A DNA stretch of 19,878 nt from M55B144 sp964550615 (GTDB lineage: Bacteria; Bipolaricaulota; Bipolaricaulia; UBA7950; UBA9294). The translations under genes and the position numbers were made by a program. Below the pieces are notes generated by a model. The model did not search any database. It saw nothing but the letters and a program-made list of their open reading frames with translations, and had not been told where the DNA came from. This document shows positions 1 to 5,933 of this stretch, one piece after another. Positions within the stretch are counted from its first letter, which is position 1; each line of letters starts with the position of its first letter. The stretch lies in assembly GCA_964550615.1 (NCBI GenBank), contig CAZKAB010000033.1:1-19878 (forward strand). Reading direction: 5' to 3'.

Positions 1-55
1 CGAACCTTCGATCACGGCTCCAAAGGCCGCTGCCTTACCGCTTGGCTACGCCCTA
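1..55 (-). tRNA. tRNA-Gln (UUG), 3' part outside the window
   Basis: Read on the minus strand, the 5' end at 55 begins with TAGGGCG (acceptor arm), then U8-A9, a GCC/GGC D stem and an anticodon stem (CGGC/GCCG) around the loop CTTTGGA. Positions 34-36 of that loop are TTG, giving a glutamine anticodon. The T arm begins with GAAGG TTCG and is cut by the window edge, so the acceptor 3' strand and any CCA are unseen. U at position 1 matches the unusual U1-A72 pair of many bacterial tRNA-Gln. The first ten bases overlap the end of spoVG on the same strand, and no separate promoter was found between them. Confidence 0.9.
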
Positions 56-360
56 AAAACCACGTCTTCCGTTGGGATGTCGGTTGAGAATACGATATTC
101 GTCTCTCCGACCGTTTCCTTGTATTTGTCAAGGACAGTCCTCTCCAGGTGAAGGCGGAACTCATTGTCTATGGGATGTGCAGTGTCGCGGAACTCGCCAT
201 TCTTCACCTCACGGCTCGGCATCGCGACAAACAGGTCTTCCTTCCCCTGTATCACCTTGACGCTGTGAACGATGAATACGTCGTCAAAAACGACCGAACA
301 GAAAGCCTTCAGGTTCCCCTCGTTGTGCATCGGCCGAATCTCTACCTTGGTTATCTCCAC
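46..360 (-). CDS. spoVG: SpoVG-family protein (septation/RNA-binding regulator)
   Basis: The 104-residue product matches the SpoVG family along its first 80 residues: an N-terminal strand with EIRPM, then DDVFIVHSVKVIQG, then the family hallmark LFVAMPSR followed by GEFRD-AHPI. SpoVG proteins are small site-specific nucleic-acid-binding regulators, first known from sporulation and septation in Bacillus but widespread in non-sporulating bacteria. I chose the GTG at 360 because homologues begin at this point (M-E-(I/V)-T), AGAAGG lies just upstream, and a good promoter sits at 398-426. A longer reading from 588 would pass through that promoter. The last 20 residues are not conserved. The TAG stop is formed by bases 8-10 of the downstream tRNA-Gln, a 10-base same-strand overlap. 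Function is inferred from family only. Confidence 0.9.
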   Translation of the reverse strand: MEITKVEIRPMHNEGNLKAFCSVVFDDVFIVHSVKVIQGKEDLFVAMPSREVKNGEFRDTAHPIDNEFRLHLERTVLDKYKETVGETNIVFSTDIPTEDVVFRA

Positions 361-397
361 CCTCGGCACCTTCTTTGCATGGGCTGATGTACGGTCG

Positions 398-426
398 ATA
401 TTAGCTAAACGCTCCCACCATTTCAA
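398..426 (-). promoter_or_regulatory. sigma70-type promoter of spoVG (and perhaps tRNA-Gln)
   Basis: On the minus strand TTGAAA (426-421) and TAATAT (403-398) are separated by 17 bases. This puts the start of transcription near 391 and a leader of about 30 bases before the GTG of spoVG. It is the only good promoter seen upstream of the tRNA-Gln, so the two may be co-transcribed. Confidence 0.65.
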
Positions 427-470
427 TCCAAAGCCACGTTGCATGAAGCGAGAAGAGGTTGGTGCTGCAC

Positions 471-498
471 TTGACAACAATGCGGTACCGTGTATAGT
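471..498 (+). promoter_or_regulatory. sigma70-type promoter of the livJ leader
   Basis: TTGACA at 471-476 and TATAGT at 493-498 are separated by 16 bases. The -35 is consensus and the -10 is one base off. Transcription should start near 505, almost exactly at the ATG of the leader ORF at 506. The promoter is divergent from that of spoVG, with about 45 bases between the two -35 boxes. Confidence 0.7.
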
Positions 499-505
499 GG
501 TTAAT

Positions 506-613
506 ATGATGACGGTGATAGGGTTGGAGAGAAAGAGCTTGCGAAGTAATGCGCTTTCTGCCACTCTGTGCGCAGTCCTGCACGTCATTATGTTTGTGCC
601 CGCCGGGTTCTAG
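506..613 (+). CDS. putative leader ORF upstream of livJ (35 codons)
   Basis: This short ORF starts with ATG ATG ACG at or one base from the predicted transcription start, so it would be leaderless; no Shine-Dalgarno is visible. It encodes 35 residues, with a basic middle (LERKSLR) and a hydrophobic C-terminus ending HVIMFVPAGF. The TAG stop (611-613) lies in the 5' arm of a perfect 9-bp hairpin (607-633), and an intrinsic terminator follows at 648-681, ahead of livJ. The layout resembles a leader-peptide attenuator. I do not recognise the peptide, and there is no run of Leu, Ile or Val codons as in the classic enteric ilv and leu leaders. A competing ATG at 549 in another frame gives a 24-codon ORF ending at 623. 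The RNA could instead be non-coding. Confidence 0.4.
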   Translation: MMTVIGLERKSLRSNALSATLCAVLHVIMFVPAGF

Positions 614-633
614 CAAGCACTAACTGCTAGAAC
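607..633 (+). promoter_or_regulatory. 9-bp hairpin covering the stop codon of the livJ leader ORF
   Basis: GTTCTAGCA (607-615) and TGCTAGAAC (625-633) are perfect inverted complements around a 9-base loop. The TAG within the left arm is the stop codon of the leader ORF, so a ribosome terminating there would hold this stem open. There is no T tract after it, so it is not itself a terminator. Confidence 0.6.
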
Positions 634-647
634 AAGGTGGGTGAGAG

Positions 648-681
648 GATCACAGGCAATGCCTGTGGTCTTTTGTTTTTT
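648..681 (+). terminator. Rho-independent terminator/attenuator ahead of livJ
   Basis: GATCACAGGC (648-657) pairs with GCCTGTGGTC (661-670), ten base pairs with one G-T, around an AAT loop. TTTTGTTTTTT follows. This is a textbook intrinsic terminator on the plus strand, 86 bases before the livJ ATG. I saw no convincing promoter between it and livJ, so livJ expression probably depends on read-through. Confidence 0.85.
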
Positions 682-767
682 GCGGCCATGTCGGCCTGTC
701 GAGAGGAGGTGGGAGTTCGGAAGTTTGTTTGGGCGGCAGGGGTATACGGTTCAATAGGGAGGTTGTT

Positions 768-1982
768 ATGCGACGAAGAATAGGTTGTCTGTTGGTGGTT
801 GGACTGATTTTGGGGCTGGCGGTTGCCGGTTCTGCGGCGGATACGATCAAGATCGGTGCTCTCATGTCTTTGACTGGAGCATTGGGGCCCTACGGTCCGT
901 CAATTCTAGATGGCGCCAAAATGGCCGTTGACACGATCAACGCTGCGGGCGGATTGTTGGGTAAGCAACTTGAGTTGGTGGTGCGGGACACGGCGACGTC
1001 GCCCGATGTCGGCCGTGACGCTGCCAGCAAGCTTGTCGAGTTGGACAAGGTTGTTGCAATCGTGGGCGCCCTTTCCAGCGGCGTTACTCTGGCAGCATCG
1101 AGTGTGACTATACCCGCAGAGGTGGTCCTGATATCGCCGGCTTCGACTGCTCCTTCCATTCCTGCATTGGACGACAACGACTATGTATTCAGAACGGTTG
1201 TGTCGGATGAAGTGCAGGGAGTAGTGCTAGGCCGATTGGCTGTCATTCTAAACTACAATCGCATCTCCGTGACATACGTCAACAACGACTATGGCAAGGG
1301 TCTGGCAGAGACATTCAAGAGCACCTTTGAGAGCCTTGGTGGCCAGGTGCTGGCGATGGTCGCTTATGAGGAGAATAAGCCCTCGTATCGTGGTGAGGTG
1401 GACAAACTCTTGTCCAAGAATCCCCAGGCAATCGTTATGATCAGCTACCCGGTAGATGGCAACAAGCAGATCGTGGAAGCGGTTGAGGCAGGATACCAAG
1501 GCAGTTTCCTGATGACAGACGGGATGAAGGGCGAAGGAGTTGCGCCTGGGCCTGGCTGTTCATCGGCGGGAAATCCCGGACCGCTCGAAGGCGCATACGG
1601 CACTGTTGCATCCGGCGGTTTCAAATCCGCCGAATTCGAGGCAGCATATGACGCAGGCGGATACGGGCCGAGCACAATTCCTTACTACGATAAGGCGTAC
1701 GATGCGGTAATGCTGATTGCGCTTGCCATTGTCAGAGCGGGAGAAGCAACAGGACCGGCGATCCGCGACAACCTGCGGGCAGTCGCGAACGCACCAGGAG
1801 AGGTTGTCTTCTTCGACGAATGGGAGAAGGCCGTCTCCCTCCTGCAACAAGGCAAGGAGATCAATTACCAAGGTGCCGCTGGGGCGGTCGATTTCAAGGA
1901 TACCGGAGATGTAGAAGGTAACATCGAGATCTGGAAGGTCGAGGGATGCAAGGTTGTCAAGGTTATGGTCGTTCCCGGTTAG
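768..1982 (+). CDS. livJ: branched-chain amino acid ABC transporter substrate-binding protein
   Basis: The 404-residue product is a type I periplasmic binding protein of the Leu/Ile/Val family (Peripla_BP_6). A basic start (MRRR), a hydrophobic stretch (residues 7-20) and AGSAA form a Sec signal peptide, with likely cleavage near residue 24. C7 lies inside the hydrophobic core and is not a lipobox cysteine. The mature protein opens with IKIGALMSLTGALGPYG and has GAKMAVDTINAAGG, GLLGKQLELVVRD and DYGKGLAETF, all typical of the family. The ATG at 768 is preceded by GGGAGG at good spacing; an upstream in-frame start at 729 would spoil the signal peptide. It faces the livGFHM permease operon tail to tail. 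The ligand is most likely a branched-chain amino acid, but this family also binds other amino acids, amides and aromatic acids, so specificity is inference. Confidence 0.92.
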   Translation: MRRRIGCLLVVGLILGLAVAGSAADTIKIGALMSLTGALGPYGPSILDGAKMAVDTINAAGGLLGKQLELVVRDTATSPDVGRDAASKLVELDKVVAIVGALSSGVTLAASSVTIPAEVVLISPASTAPSIPALDDNDYVFRTVVSDEVQGVVLGRLAVILNYNRISVTYVNNDYGKGLAETFKSTFESLGGQVLAMVAYEENKPSYRGEVDKLLSKNPQAIVMISYPVDGNKQIVEAVEAGYQGSFLMTDGMKGEGVAPGPGCSSAGNPGPLEGAYGTVASGGFKSAEFEAAYDAGGYGPSTIPYYDKAYDAVMLIALAIVRAGEATGPAIRDNLRAVANAPGEVVFFDEWEKAVSLLQQGKEINYQGAAGAVDFKDTGDVEGNIEIWKVEGCKVVKVMVVPG

Positions 1983-2002
1983 AGAGAGGGAATCAAACCG
2001 CA

Positions 2003-2030
2003 ATTAAGGAATAGCAGAGCCATCCTTAAT
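2003..2030 (+). repeat. 8-bp inverted repeat after livJ
   Basis: ATTAAGGA (2003-2010) and TCCTTAAT (2023-2030) are perfect complements around a 12-base loop, 20 bases after the livJ stop. It has no T tract and may simply protect the 3' end of the livJ message. Confidence 0.45.
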
Positions 2031-2043
2031 CCTCCTGTAGCTC

Positions 2044-2074
2044 GGGGGTAGCCTTAGCAGGCTGCCCCCTTTTT
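2044..2074 (+). terminator. Rho-independent terminator of livJ
   Basis: GGGGGTAGCCT (2044-2054) pairs with AGGCTGCCCCC (2059-2069), 11 pairs with one wobble, around a TAGC loop, followed by five T. It has no T tract on the minus strand, so it should end only livJ transcription. No equally good terminator was seen for livM in the 150 bases between 2075 and the livM stop. Confidence 0.9.
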
Positions 2075-2224
2075 CTGGTGATCTTGCCGTTTCGGGGGTG
2101 GAAAAAGGTGGCCATCCCGCGTAACGACTCGCGTGGAGAGATCTTCCAATGGGGCTGTGATACCGGACAGTATGACGCAAGTCCATCTTTGTGAGGCACT
2201 GCAGGGTGATTCGTGCCATGCACT

Positions 2225-3244
2225 TCAGTTTAGGTTCTTCTTAGGGCTTTCGCGCGACAACAGCCCTTGCGGGCGCCAGAGGAGGATCACTTCCAACAGC
2301 ACCCCAATAATGATGACGCGAAGTGACGCGGCCTGAGTGGCGGAGAAAGGAAAGTATCCGGTCAGAAAGTCGGTTCCCGCCCAGACGCCCCACACAAGGA
2401 AGCTTCCCAGAATTGCGCCTCTGTTGTTCCCGCTTCCTCCGAGGATCAACATCACCCATACGAGAAATGTCCCGTAGAGAGGCGTAAACGAAGCAGGCGA
2501 AATGAAACGAGCGTAGTACGCATATAAGCCACCGCCGATTCCCATGATCATTGCACCGAGCACGAGGGACTGCAGTTTGAAAGAGAAAGTGTTCTTGCCC
2601 GACATGGATGCGGCATCCTCATCCTCCCTAATCGCCTTCAATACCCGTCCCCACGGAGAGCGCACCAGTCGTTCTACAATGAGATAGAGAATCAACAGAA
2701 TGGCGAGCACCAGTAAGAGATAGAACCAGTTATAGGATTTTGCGATCAGGGATTCCACCCATGGCGGCAATCCCGGGTGGCCGCTCAGAAAACTCGAGAC
2801 ACCCGAGCGGATCGGGCCATAGAGAGGGGAAGGAATCTGCTGCAACCCCCACACGCCATTGGTGAGCCACGCCTCGTTCTTGAGCACCAGCCTGACGGTT
2901 TCCGCAATGCCGATTGTTGCTATCGCAAGGTAATCCGCTCGCAGACGAAGCGTCGGAATGCCGATCAGGAAAGCGACGATCCCGCAGACTATGGCAGCTG
3001 CCAGCAGACCGACAATGAACGGGAGCCCGAATCCGCCGAAGATTCGCCCGTCCCACGCGCTCGGTGGAGGACCGGAGACAAGCGCCGCCGCATACGCACC
3101 CAGGGCGTAGAAGCCGGCAATCCCAATATTGAATAGACCGGTGTATCCCCACTGGATGTTCAATCCGAGCGAAAGGATCCCGTAGGTTCCTGCGGTGATT
3201 GCGAAGAAGACGACGTAATTGAGTATCCCGACGAATGTATCCAT
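2225..3244 (-). CDS. livM: branched-chain amino acid ABC transporter permease LivM
   Basis: The 339-residue membrane protein matches the LivM permease family. It starts with a hydrophobic segment (ILNYVVFFAITAGTYGILSL), then the family signature GLNIQWGYTGLFNIGIAGFYALGAY. Further membrane segments follow at roughly 75-100, 185-205 and 235-335. The cytoplasmic loop containing WGRVLKAIREDEDAA, around residue 220, is the EAA-type motif that docks onto the ATPase subunits. The ATG at 3244 shares one base with the livH stop (TAATG), so translation is probably coupled. With LivH it forms the channel for substrate delivered by LivJ. The reading frame is open further upstream, but that part is the shadow of livH in another frame. 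It is the last gene of the operon. Confidence 0.93.
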   Translation of the reverse strand: MDTFVGILNYVVFFAITAGTYGILSLGLNIQWGYTGLFNIGIAGFYALGAYAAALVSGPPPSAWDGRIFGGFGLPFIVGLLAAAIVCGIVAFLIGIPTLRLRADYLAIATIGIAETVRLVLKNEAWLTNGVWGLQQIPSPLYGPIRSGVSSFLSGHPGLPPWVESLIAKSYNWFYLLLVLAILLILYLIVERLVRSPWGRVLKAIREDEDAASMSGKNTFSFKLQSLVLGAMIMGIGGGLYAYYARFISPASFTPLYGTFLVWVMLILGGSGNNRGAILGSFLVWGVWAGTDFLTGYFPFSATQAASLRVIIIGVLLEVILLWRPQGLLSRESPKKNLN

Positions 3245-4167
3245 TACCGCCTCTTTCCCAACAATCCAGTCGGCCTTACGAGTAGCATGAGGATCATGAT
3301 TATGAAAGCTACTGCCGGTTTGTATCCCGTGGAGATGAACGCGGTCGAGACTTCTTCGCTGATTCCGATAGCCATCCCTCCCACGATCGCCCCATATGGA
3401 TTGCCGATGCCGCCCAGGACGACGGCGGCAAAGATCGACAGCAGCATCTGCCAGCCCAATTCCGGAGTAACAAACTTGTTCTCGATTCCAGCGAGAATCC
3501 CGGCTGTAGCGGCCAGCATCCCGCCGATCACCCATGTCCACAGGATAACTCGGTTGGTGTTGATACCTGTTACGCGGGCAAGCGCACTATTGTCCGCCAT
3601 CGCCCGCATTGCCTTCCCCATCTTTGTGTACTTGAGGAAAGTGTGCAGGAGCACAACGAGAAGGACCGCCACAAGGATAATGAATACCTGGTCCGGTTTG
3701 ATCCTGATTCCAAGGCCGGGAACTACCACCGCAATCTGAATCTTCTCAATGTAGTAGTGCGGCTGCGGTCCCCAGAAGAACTGGATGATGTTCCTCAGCG
3801 CCAAGGCCACTCCAATCGACGACATCATTAGGATGACCGGTGATGAACGGCGTAGCCGTTTGAAGAGGACGCGATCGATCAGTACCACAGCAACCGCCGT
3901 CAGCCCTATGGCGACTATGCAGGCAAGCACGAACCCGAAGCCGAAAGAGAGTGCTCCAAAGGGATGGTCGGCGATTCCCCAGGAGGCGAACAAAGTGAAT
4001 ACGCCAAGGGCAATATAGGCACCGAGTGCCATCATGTCGCCGTAGGCAAAGTTGGAGAAGCCAAGAATGCTGTAGGTGAGTGATACGCCGATCCCTCCCA
4101 AGGTGAGGATGCTGCCGGAGATGACGCCGTAGACCAACAGCTGTGGAATCCGTGCTAGTATGTCCAT
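3244..4167 (-). CDS. livH: branched-chain amino acid ABC transporter permease LivH
   Basis: The 307-residue hydrophobic protein carries LivH family features. YGVISGSILTLGGIGVSLTYSILGFSNFAYGDMMALGAY lies near the N-terminus in the usual place, here quoted only as a family block spanning residues 13-51. A DNSALARVTGIN docking loop lies before the last membrane segments, and the C-terminus ends MLLVRPTGLLGKRR. About eight membrane segments are visible by eye. It lies 9 bases after livF and overlaps livM by one base. It pairs with LivM as the second channel subunit. Length and motifs are those of the family, with nothing missing. Confidence 0.93.
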   Translation of the reverse strand: MDILARIPQLLVYGVISGSILTLGGIGVSLTYSILGFSNFAYGDMMALGAYIALGVFTLFASWGIADHPFGALSFGFGFVLACIVAIGLTAVAVVLIDRVLFKRLRRSSPVILMMSSIGVALALRNIIQFFWGPQPHYYIEKIQIAVVVPGLGIRIKPDQVFIILVAVLLVVLLHTFLKYTKMGKAMRAMADNSALARVTGINTNRVILWTWVIGGMLAATAGILAGIENKFVTPELGWQMLLSIFAAVVLGGIGNPYGAIVGGMAIGISEEVSTAFISTGYKPAVAFIIMILMLLVRPTGLLGKRR

Positions 4168-4176
4168 TGTGATTCT

Positions 4177-4881
4177 CTACCCACCGAGGTAGAGCTGCCC
4201 GACCTCCTCGTTGGCGAGTAGATTACGGCCTGTGTCTTCGAGTCGATTCCGGCCTCCGGCTAGGACATATCCACGGTCAGAAAGTCGCAATGATTCCTTA
4301 GCGTTTTGCTCCACGATTAGCAGGGCTACCCCGCTCTCGTTAATGGCGGTGATCCGGTCGAAGATAGTCGCTGTCAGATTGGGAGCGAGTGCAGCGGATG
4401 GTTCATCGAGCATCAGGAGTCGCGGATTGAGCATCAAGGCGCGGCCCATTGCCACCATCTGGCATTCTCCGCCGCTCATCTTTCCCACCCGTTGCTTCCT
4501 GCGAGCCCTCAAGATTGGGAAGAGGTCATAGACCTCCTCCATGCGGCAAGTGCAATCGGTGGTGACAATGAATGCGCCCATCTCCAAATTCTCGTGCACG
4601 GTAAGAGAAGTGAAGACATTCTCCACTTGTGGGACGTACGCCATCCCACGGCGCACAATCCGGTCGGGAGGGAGGCATGTGATGTCTTCCTCGGCAAACG
4701 TGATCCTCCCCGCGGTGGCCTTGAGCAAGCCGAAAATCGTCTTCATCAGGGTGGACTTACCGGCGCCGTTTGGGCCGATGATCGTGACGATCTCGCCTTC
4801 TCTCACCTCAATGGAGACGTCGTGGAGAATTTCCATGCCTCCGTACCCACTCGTGACGTCTTCAGTCTTCAACAGTGACAT
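4177..4881 (-). CDS. livF: branched-chain amino acid ABC transporter ATPase LivF
   Basis: The 234-residue ABC ATPase has Walker A GPNGAGKST (36-44), a Q-loop around VPQ (83-85), the signature as MSGGE (135-139, usually LSGGE) and Walker B LLMLDEPSAAL (155-165). LLIVEQNA (187-194) stands in the H-loop region; a VEQN sequence there, instead of a histidine switch, is normal for LivF. It lacks the longer insert of LivG, which separates the two. The ATG at 4881 has GGAGGG five bases upstream; a TTG at 4893 is in frame but would place that Shine-Dalgarno inside the gene. It overlaps the end of livG by 20 bases, indicating coupled translation. It powers uptake together with LivG. Confidence 0.92.
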   Translation of the reverse strand: MSLLKTEDVTSGYGGMEILHDVSIEVREGEIVTIIGPNGAGKSTLMKTIFGLLKATAGRITFAEEDITCLPPDRIVRRGMAYVPQVENVFTSLTVHENLEMGAFIVTTDCTCRMEEVYDLFPILRARRKQRVGKMSGGECQMVAMGRALMLNPRLLMLDEPSAALAPNLTATIFDRITAINESGVALLIVEQNAKESLRLSDRGYVLAGGRNRLEDTGRNLLANEEVGQLYLGG

Positions 4882-5635
4882 ACTGCCCTCCAAGATACGC
4901 GTCGAGTACCTCCTGATTCTTCTGGACCTCGTGTGGCGTTCCCTCCGCGAGCTTTCTCCCCTCGCTCATTACGATCACTGGATTGCAGAGGCGCATTACG
5001 AAGTCCATATCGTGTTCGATCAGCAGGAATGTCATCTTCTTCTCGACGCACAGGCATTGAATGGATTCGGCCAATTGCTTCAGCAGGGTTCGGTTCACAC
5101 CGGCCCCCGGCTCGTCGAGCAGTATGAGATGCGGCGAGATCATCATCGTCTTGGCCAACTCGAGTAGTTTCTTCTGACCGCCGGAAAGCCTTCCGGCGTA
5201 TTCATTCGCCAACTTGGAAAGACCGAGAAAATCGAGAACCTCATGCGCCATGTCGTTGATCGTGGCCTCTTGCCTCCTCACATCCCGCCGTCGGAGGAAT
5301 GGATTCCAGATCCGCTCGCCGAGTTGTCCGGTCGGCACGAGCATGAGATTCTCAAGCACTGTCATTTCCTTCCATTCACGCGGGATCTGAAAAGTCCTGG
5401 CGATCCCTTTCCTAAAGACACGGTGAGGACATAGTCCTGTGATCTCCTCTGCATGGAGATGAACGGTTCCTCTGTCCGGCTTGAAGAATCCGGTGAGAAG
5501 ATTGAACACGGTCGTTTTTCCGGCACCATTTGGGCCGATCAATCCGGTGATCGTTCCTTCACCGACAGAAAACGAACACCCATTCACCGCGAGCAAGCCA
5601 CCAAACCGCTTTGCGAGATCCTTCACAACAAGCAC
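4862..5635 (-). CDS. livG: branched-chain amino acid ABC transporter ATPase LivG
   Basis: The 257-residue ABC ATPase has Walker A GPNGAGKTT (34-42), Q83 in the TFQIPR Q-loop, the signature RLSGGQKKLLELAK (149-162), Walker B LILLDEPGAGV (170-180) and the H-loop LLIEHDMDFVM with H208. GAGVN and EHDMDFVM are specific to the LivG branch. The GTG at 5635 is chosen because homologues start with LxVxxLxKxFGGLxAV and GTGAGG lies upstream; an earlier in-frame start at 5737 would read through the terminator hairpin at 5655-5690. It is the first structural gene after the leader region, so expression of livGFHM should depend on read-through of that terminator. Confidence 0.92.
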   Translation of the reverse strand: MLVVKDLAKRFGGLLAVNGCSFSVGEGTITGLIGPNGAGKTTVFNLLTGFFKPDRGTVHLHAEEITGLCPHRVFRKGIARTFQIPREWKEMTVLENLMLVPTGQLGERIWNPFLRRRDVRRQEATINDMAHEVLDFLGLSKLANEYAGRLSGGQKKLLELAKTMMISPHLILLDEPGAGVNRTLLKQLAESIQCLCVEKKMTFLLIEHDMDFVMRLCNPVIVMSEGRKLAEGTPHEVQKNQEVLDAYLGGQYVTVED

Positions 5636-5654
5636 TCTCGTATACCTCACTTCG

Positions 5655-5690
5655 AAAGAAAAAACCGACAAGCCTCTCGGCTTTCGGTTT
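5655..5690 (-). terminator. Rho-independent terminator/attenuator just before livG
   Basis: On the minus strand AAACCGA-AAGCC (5690-5679) pairs with GGCTT-G-TCGGTTT (5674-5662), 12 pairs with one bulged G around a GAGA tetraloop, running into a T tract down to 5659. It ends about 20 bases before the livG GTG, leaving no room for a promoter after it. This makes it a regulatory attenuator and not the end of an upstream gene. Confidence 0.85.
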
Positions 5691-5692
5691 CC

Positions 5693-5731
5693 GGGTTTTA
5701 GCGGCACGCGCCCGGCGCCACTAAATAACCC
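5693..5731 (-). promoter_or_regulatory. hairpin enclosing the stop codon of the liv leader ORF
   Basis: On the minus strand GGGTT-AT-TTAGTGGC (5731-5717) can pair with GCCGCTAAAACCC (5705-5693), with AT bulged and one G-T pair. The TAG stop of the leader ORF is inside the 5' arm. An alternative pairing CCGGG/CCCGG (about 5716-5712 with 5695-5691) excludes the outer part of this stem. The terminator begins directly after, so a ribosome stopped here would change which structures form. Confidence 0.5.
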
Positions 5732-5804
5732 ACACAAACATCATAAAGTAGTCGCAGAAACGACTGCCGTCCGTTCTCACCTCCAAGAGATTGTTGCGTG
5801 TCAT
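5721..5804 (-). CDS. liv operon leader peptide (27 residues)
   Basis: A 27-codon ORF starts at an ATG with GGGAGG seven bases upstream, about 12 bases after the predicted transcription start. The peptide opens MTRNNLLEVR and ends CDYFMMFVWVI. A hairpin includes the TAG stop and an intrinsic terminator follows before livG. Position, a strong ribosome site, small size and the following terminator are what is expected of a leader peptide controlling attenuation. It has two adjacent Leu codons and a Val-Trp-Val-Ile end but no long run of regulatory codons. A function as sensor of amino acid supply is inference. I do not recognise it as a member of a named family. Confidence 0.6.
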   Translation of the reverse strand: MTRNNLLEVRTDGSRFCDYFMMFVWVI

Positions 5805-5823
5805 TACTTCCTCCCTGCAACCG

Positions 5824-5852
5824 ATCCTAACAGAGGCGATACGAGTTGTCAA
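5824..5852 (-). promoter_or_regulatory. sigma70-type promoter of the liv leader and livGFHM
   Basis: On the minus strand TTGACA (5852-5847) and TAGGAT (5829-5824) are separated by 17 bases, with TGT directly before the -10 (extended -10). Transcription should begin near 5817, some 12 bases before the leader peptide ATG. It lies between the mutS2 stop and the leader, so the liv operon is independent of mutS2. Confidence 0.75.
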
Positions 5853-5933
5853 TTGCTTGTGGCAAATAATCGCAGATGAGCGGTGCGCCGCAGCGAGGCT
5901 ATTCACTGAGGGAGGGCAATGGGTGACTTGCCT

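Noticed and set aside
46..588. A 180-codon frame for spoVG with a 76-residue N-terminal extension
   Set aside because: The extension runs through the spoVG promoter at 398-426, has no family similarity, and homologues start at the GTG at 360 with a ribosome site.
505..681. 6S RNA, T-box or known riboswitch upstream of livJ
   Set aside because: Length and terminator would suit 6S RNA, but the 5' and 3' ends do not pair to form the closing stem. No T-box GGTGG-ACCGCG core and no recognised riboswitch core could be found by eye; a covariance-model search would decide.
2075..2224. CGCG inverted repeat and small frames between livJ and livM
   Set aside because: The stem is only about 4-5 bp with no T tract, and the small frames have no ribosome site; nothing could be supported beyond intergenic sequence.
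2225..3541. A 438-codon livM frame starting inside livH
   Set aside because: The first 99 codons are arginine- and aspartate-rich shadow sequence of livH; family homology begins exactly at the ATG at 3244.
5853..5933. GAGGCAA/TTGCCCTC stem after mutS2 as a terminator
   Set aside because: The stem is imperfect and has no T tract on the minus strand, so a mutS2 terminator cannot be claimed.
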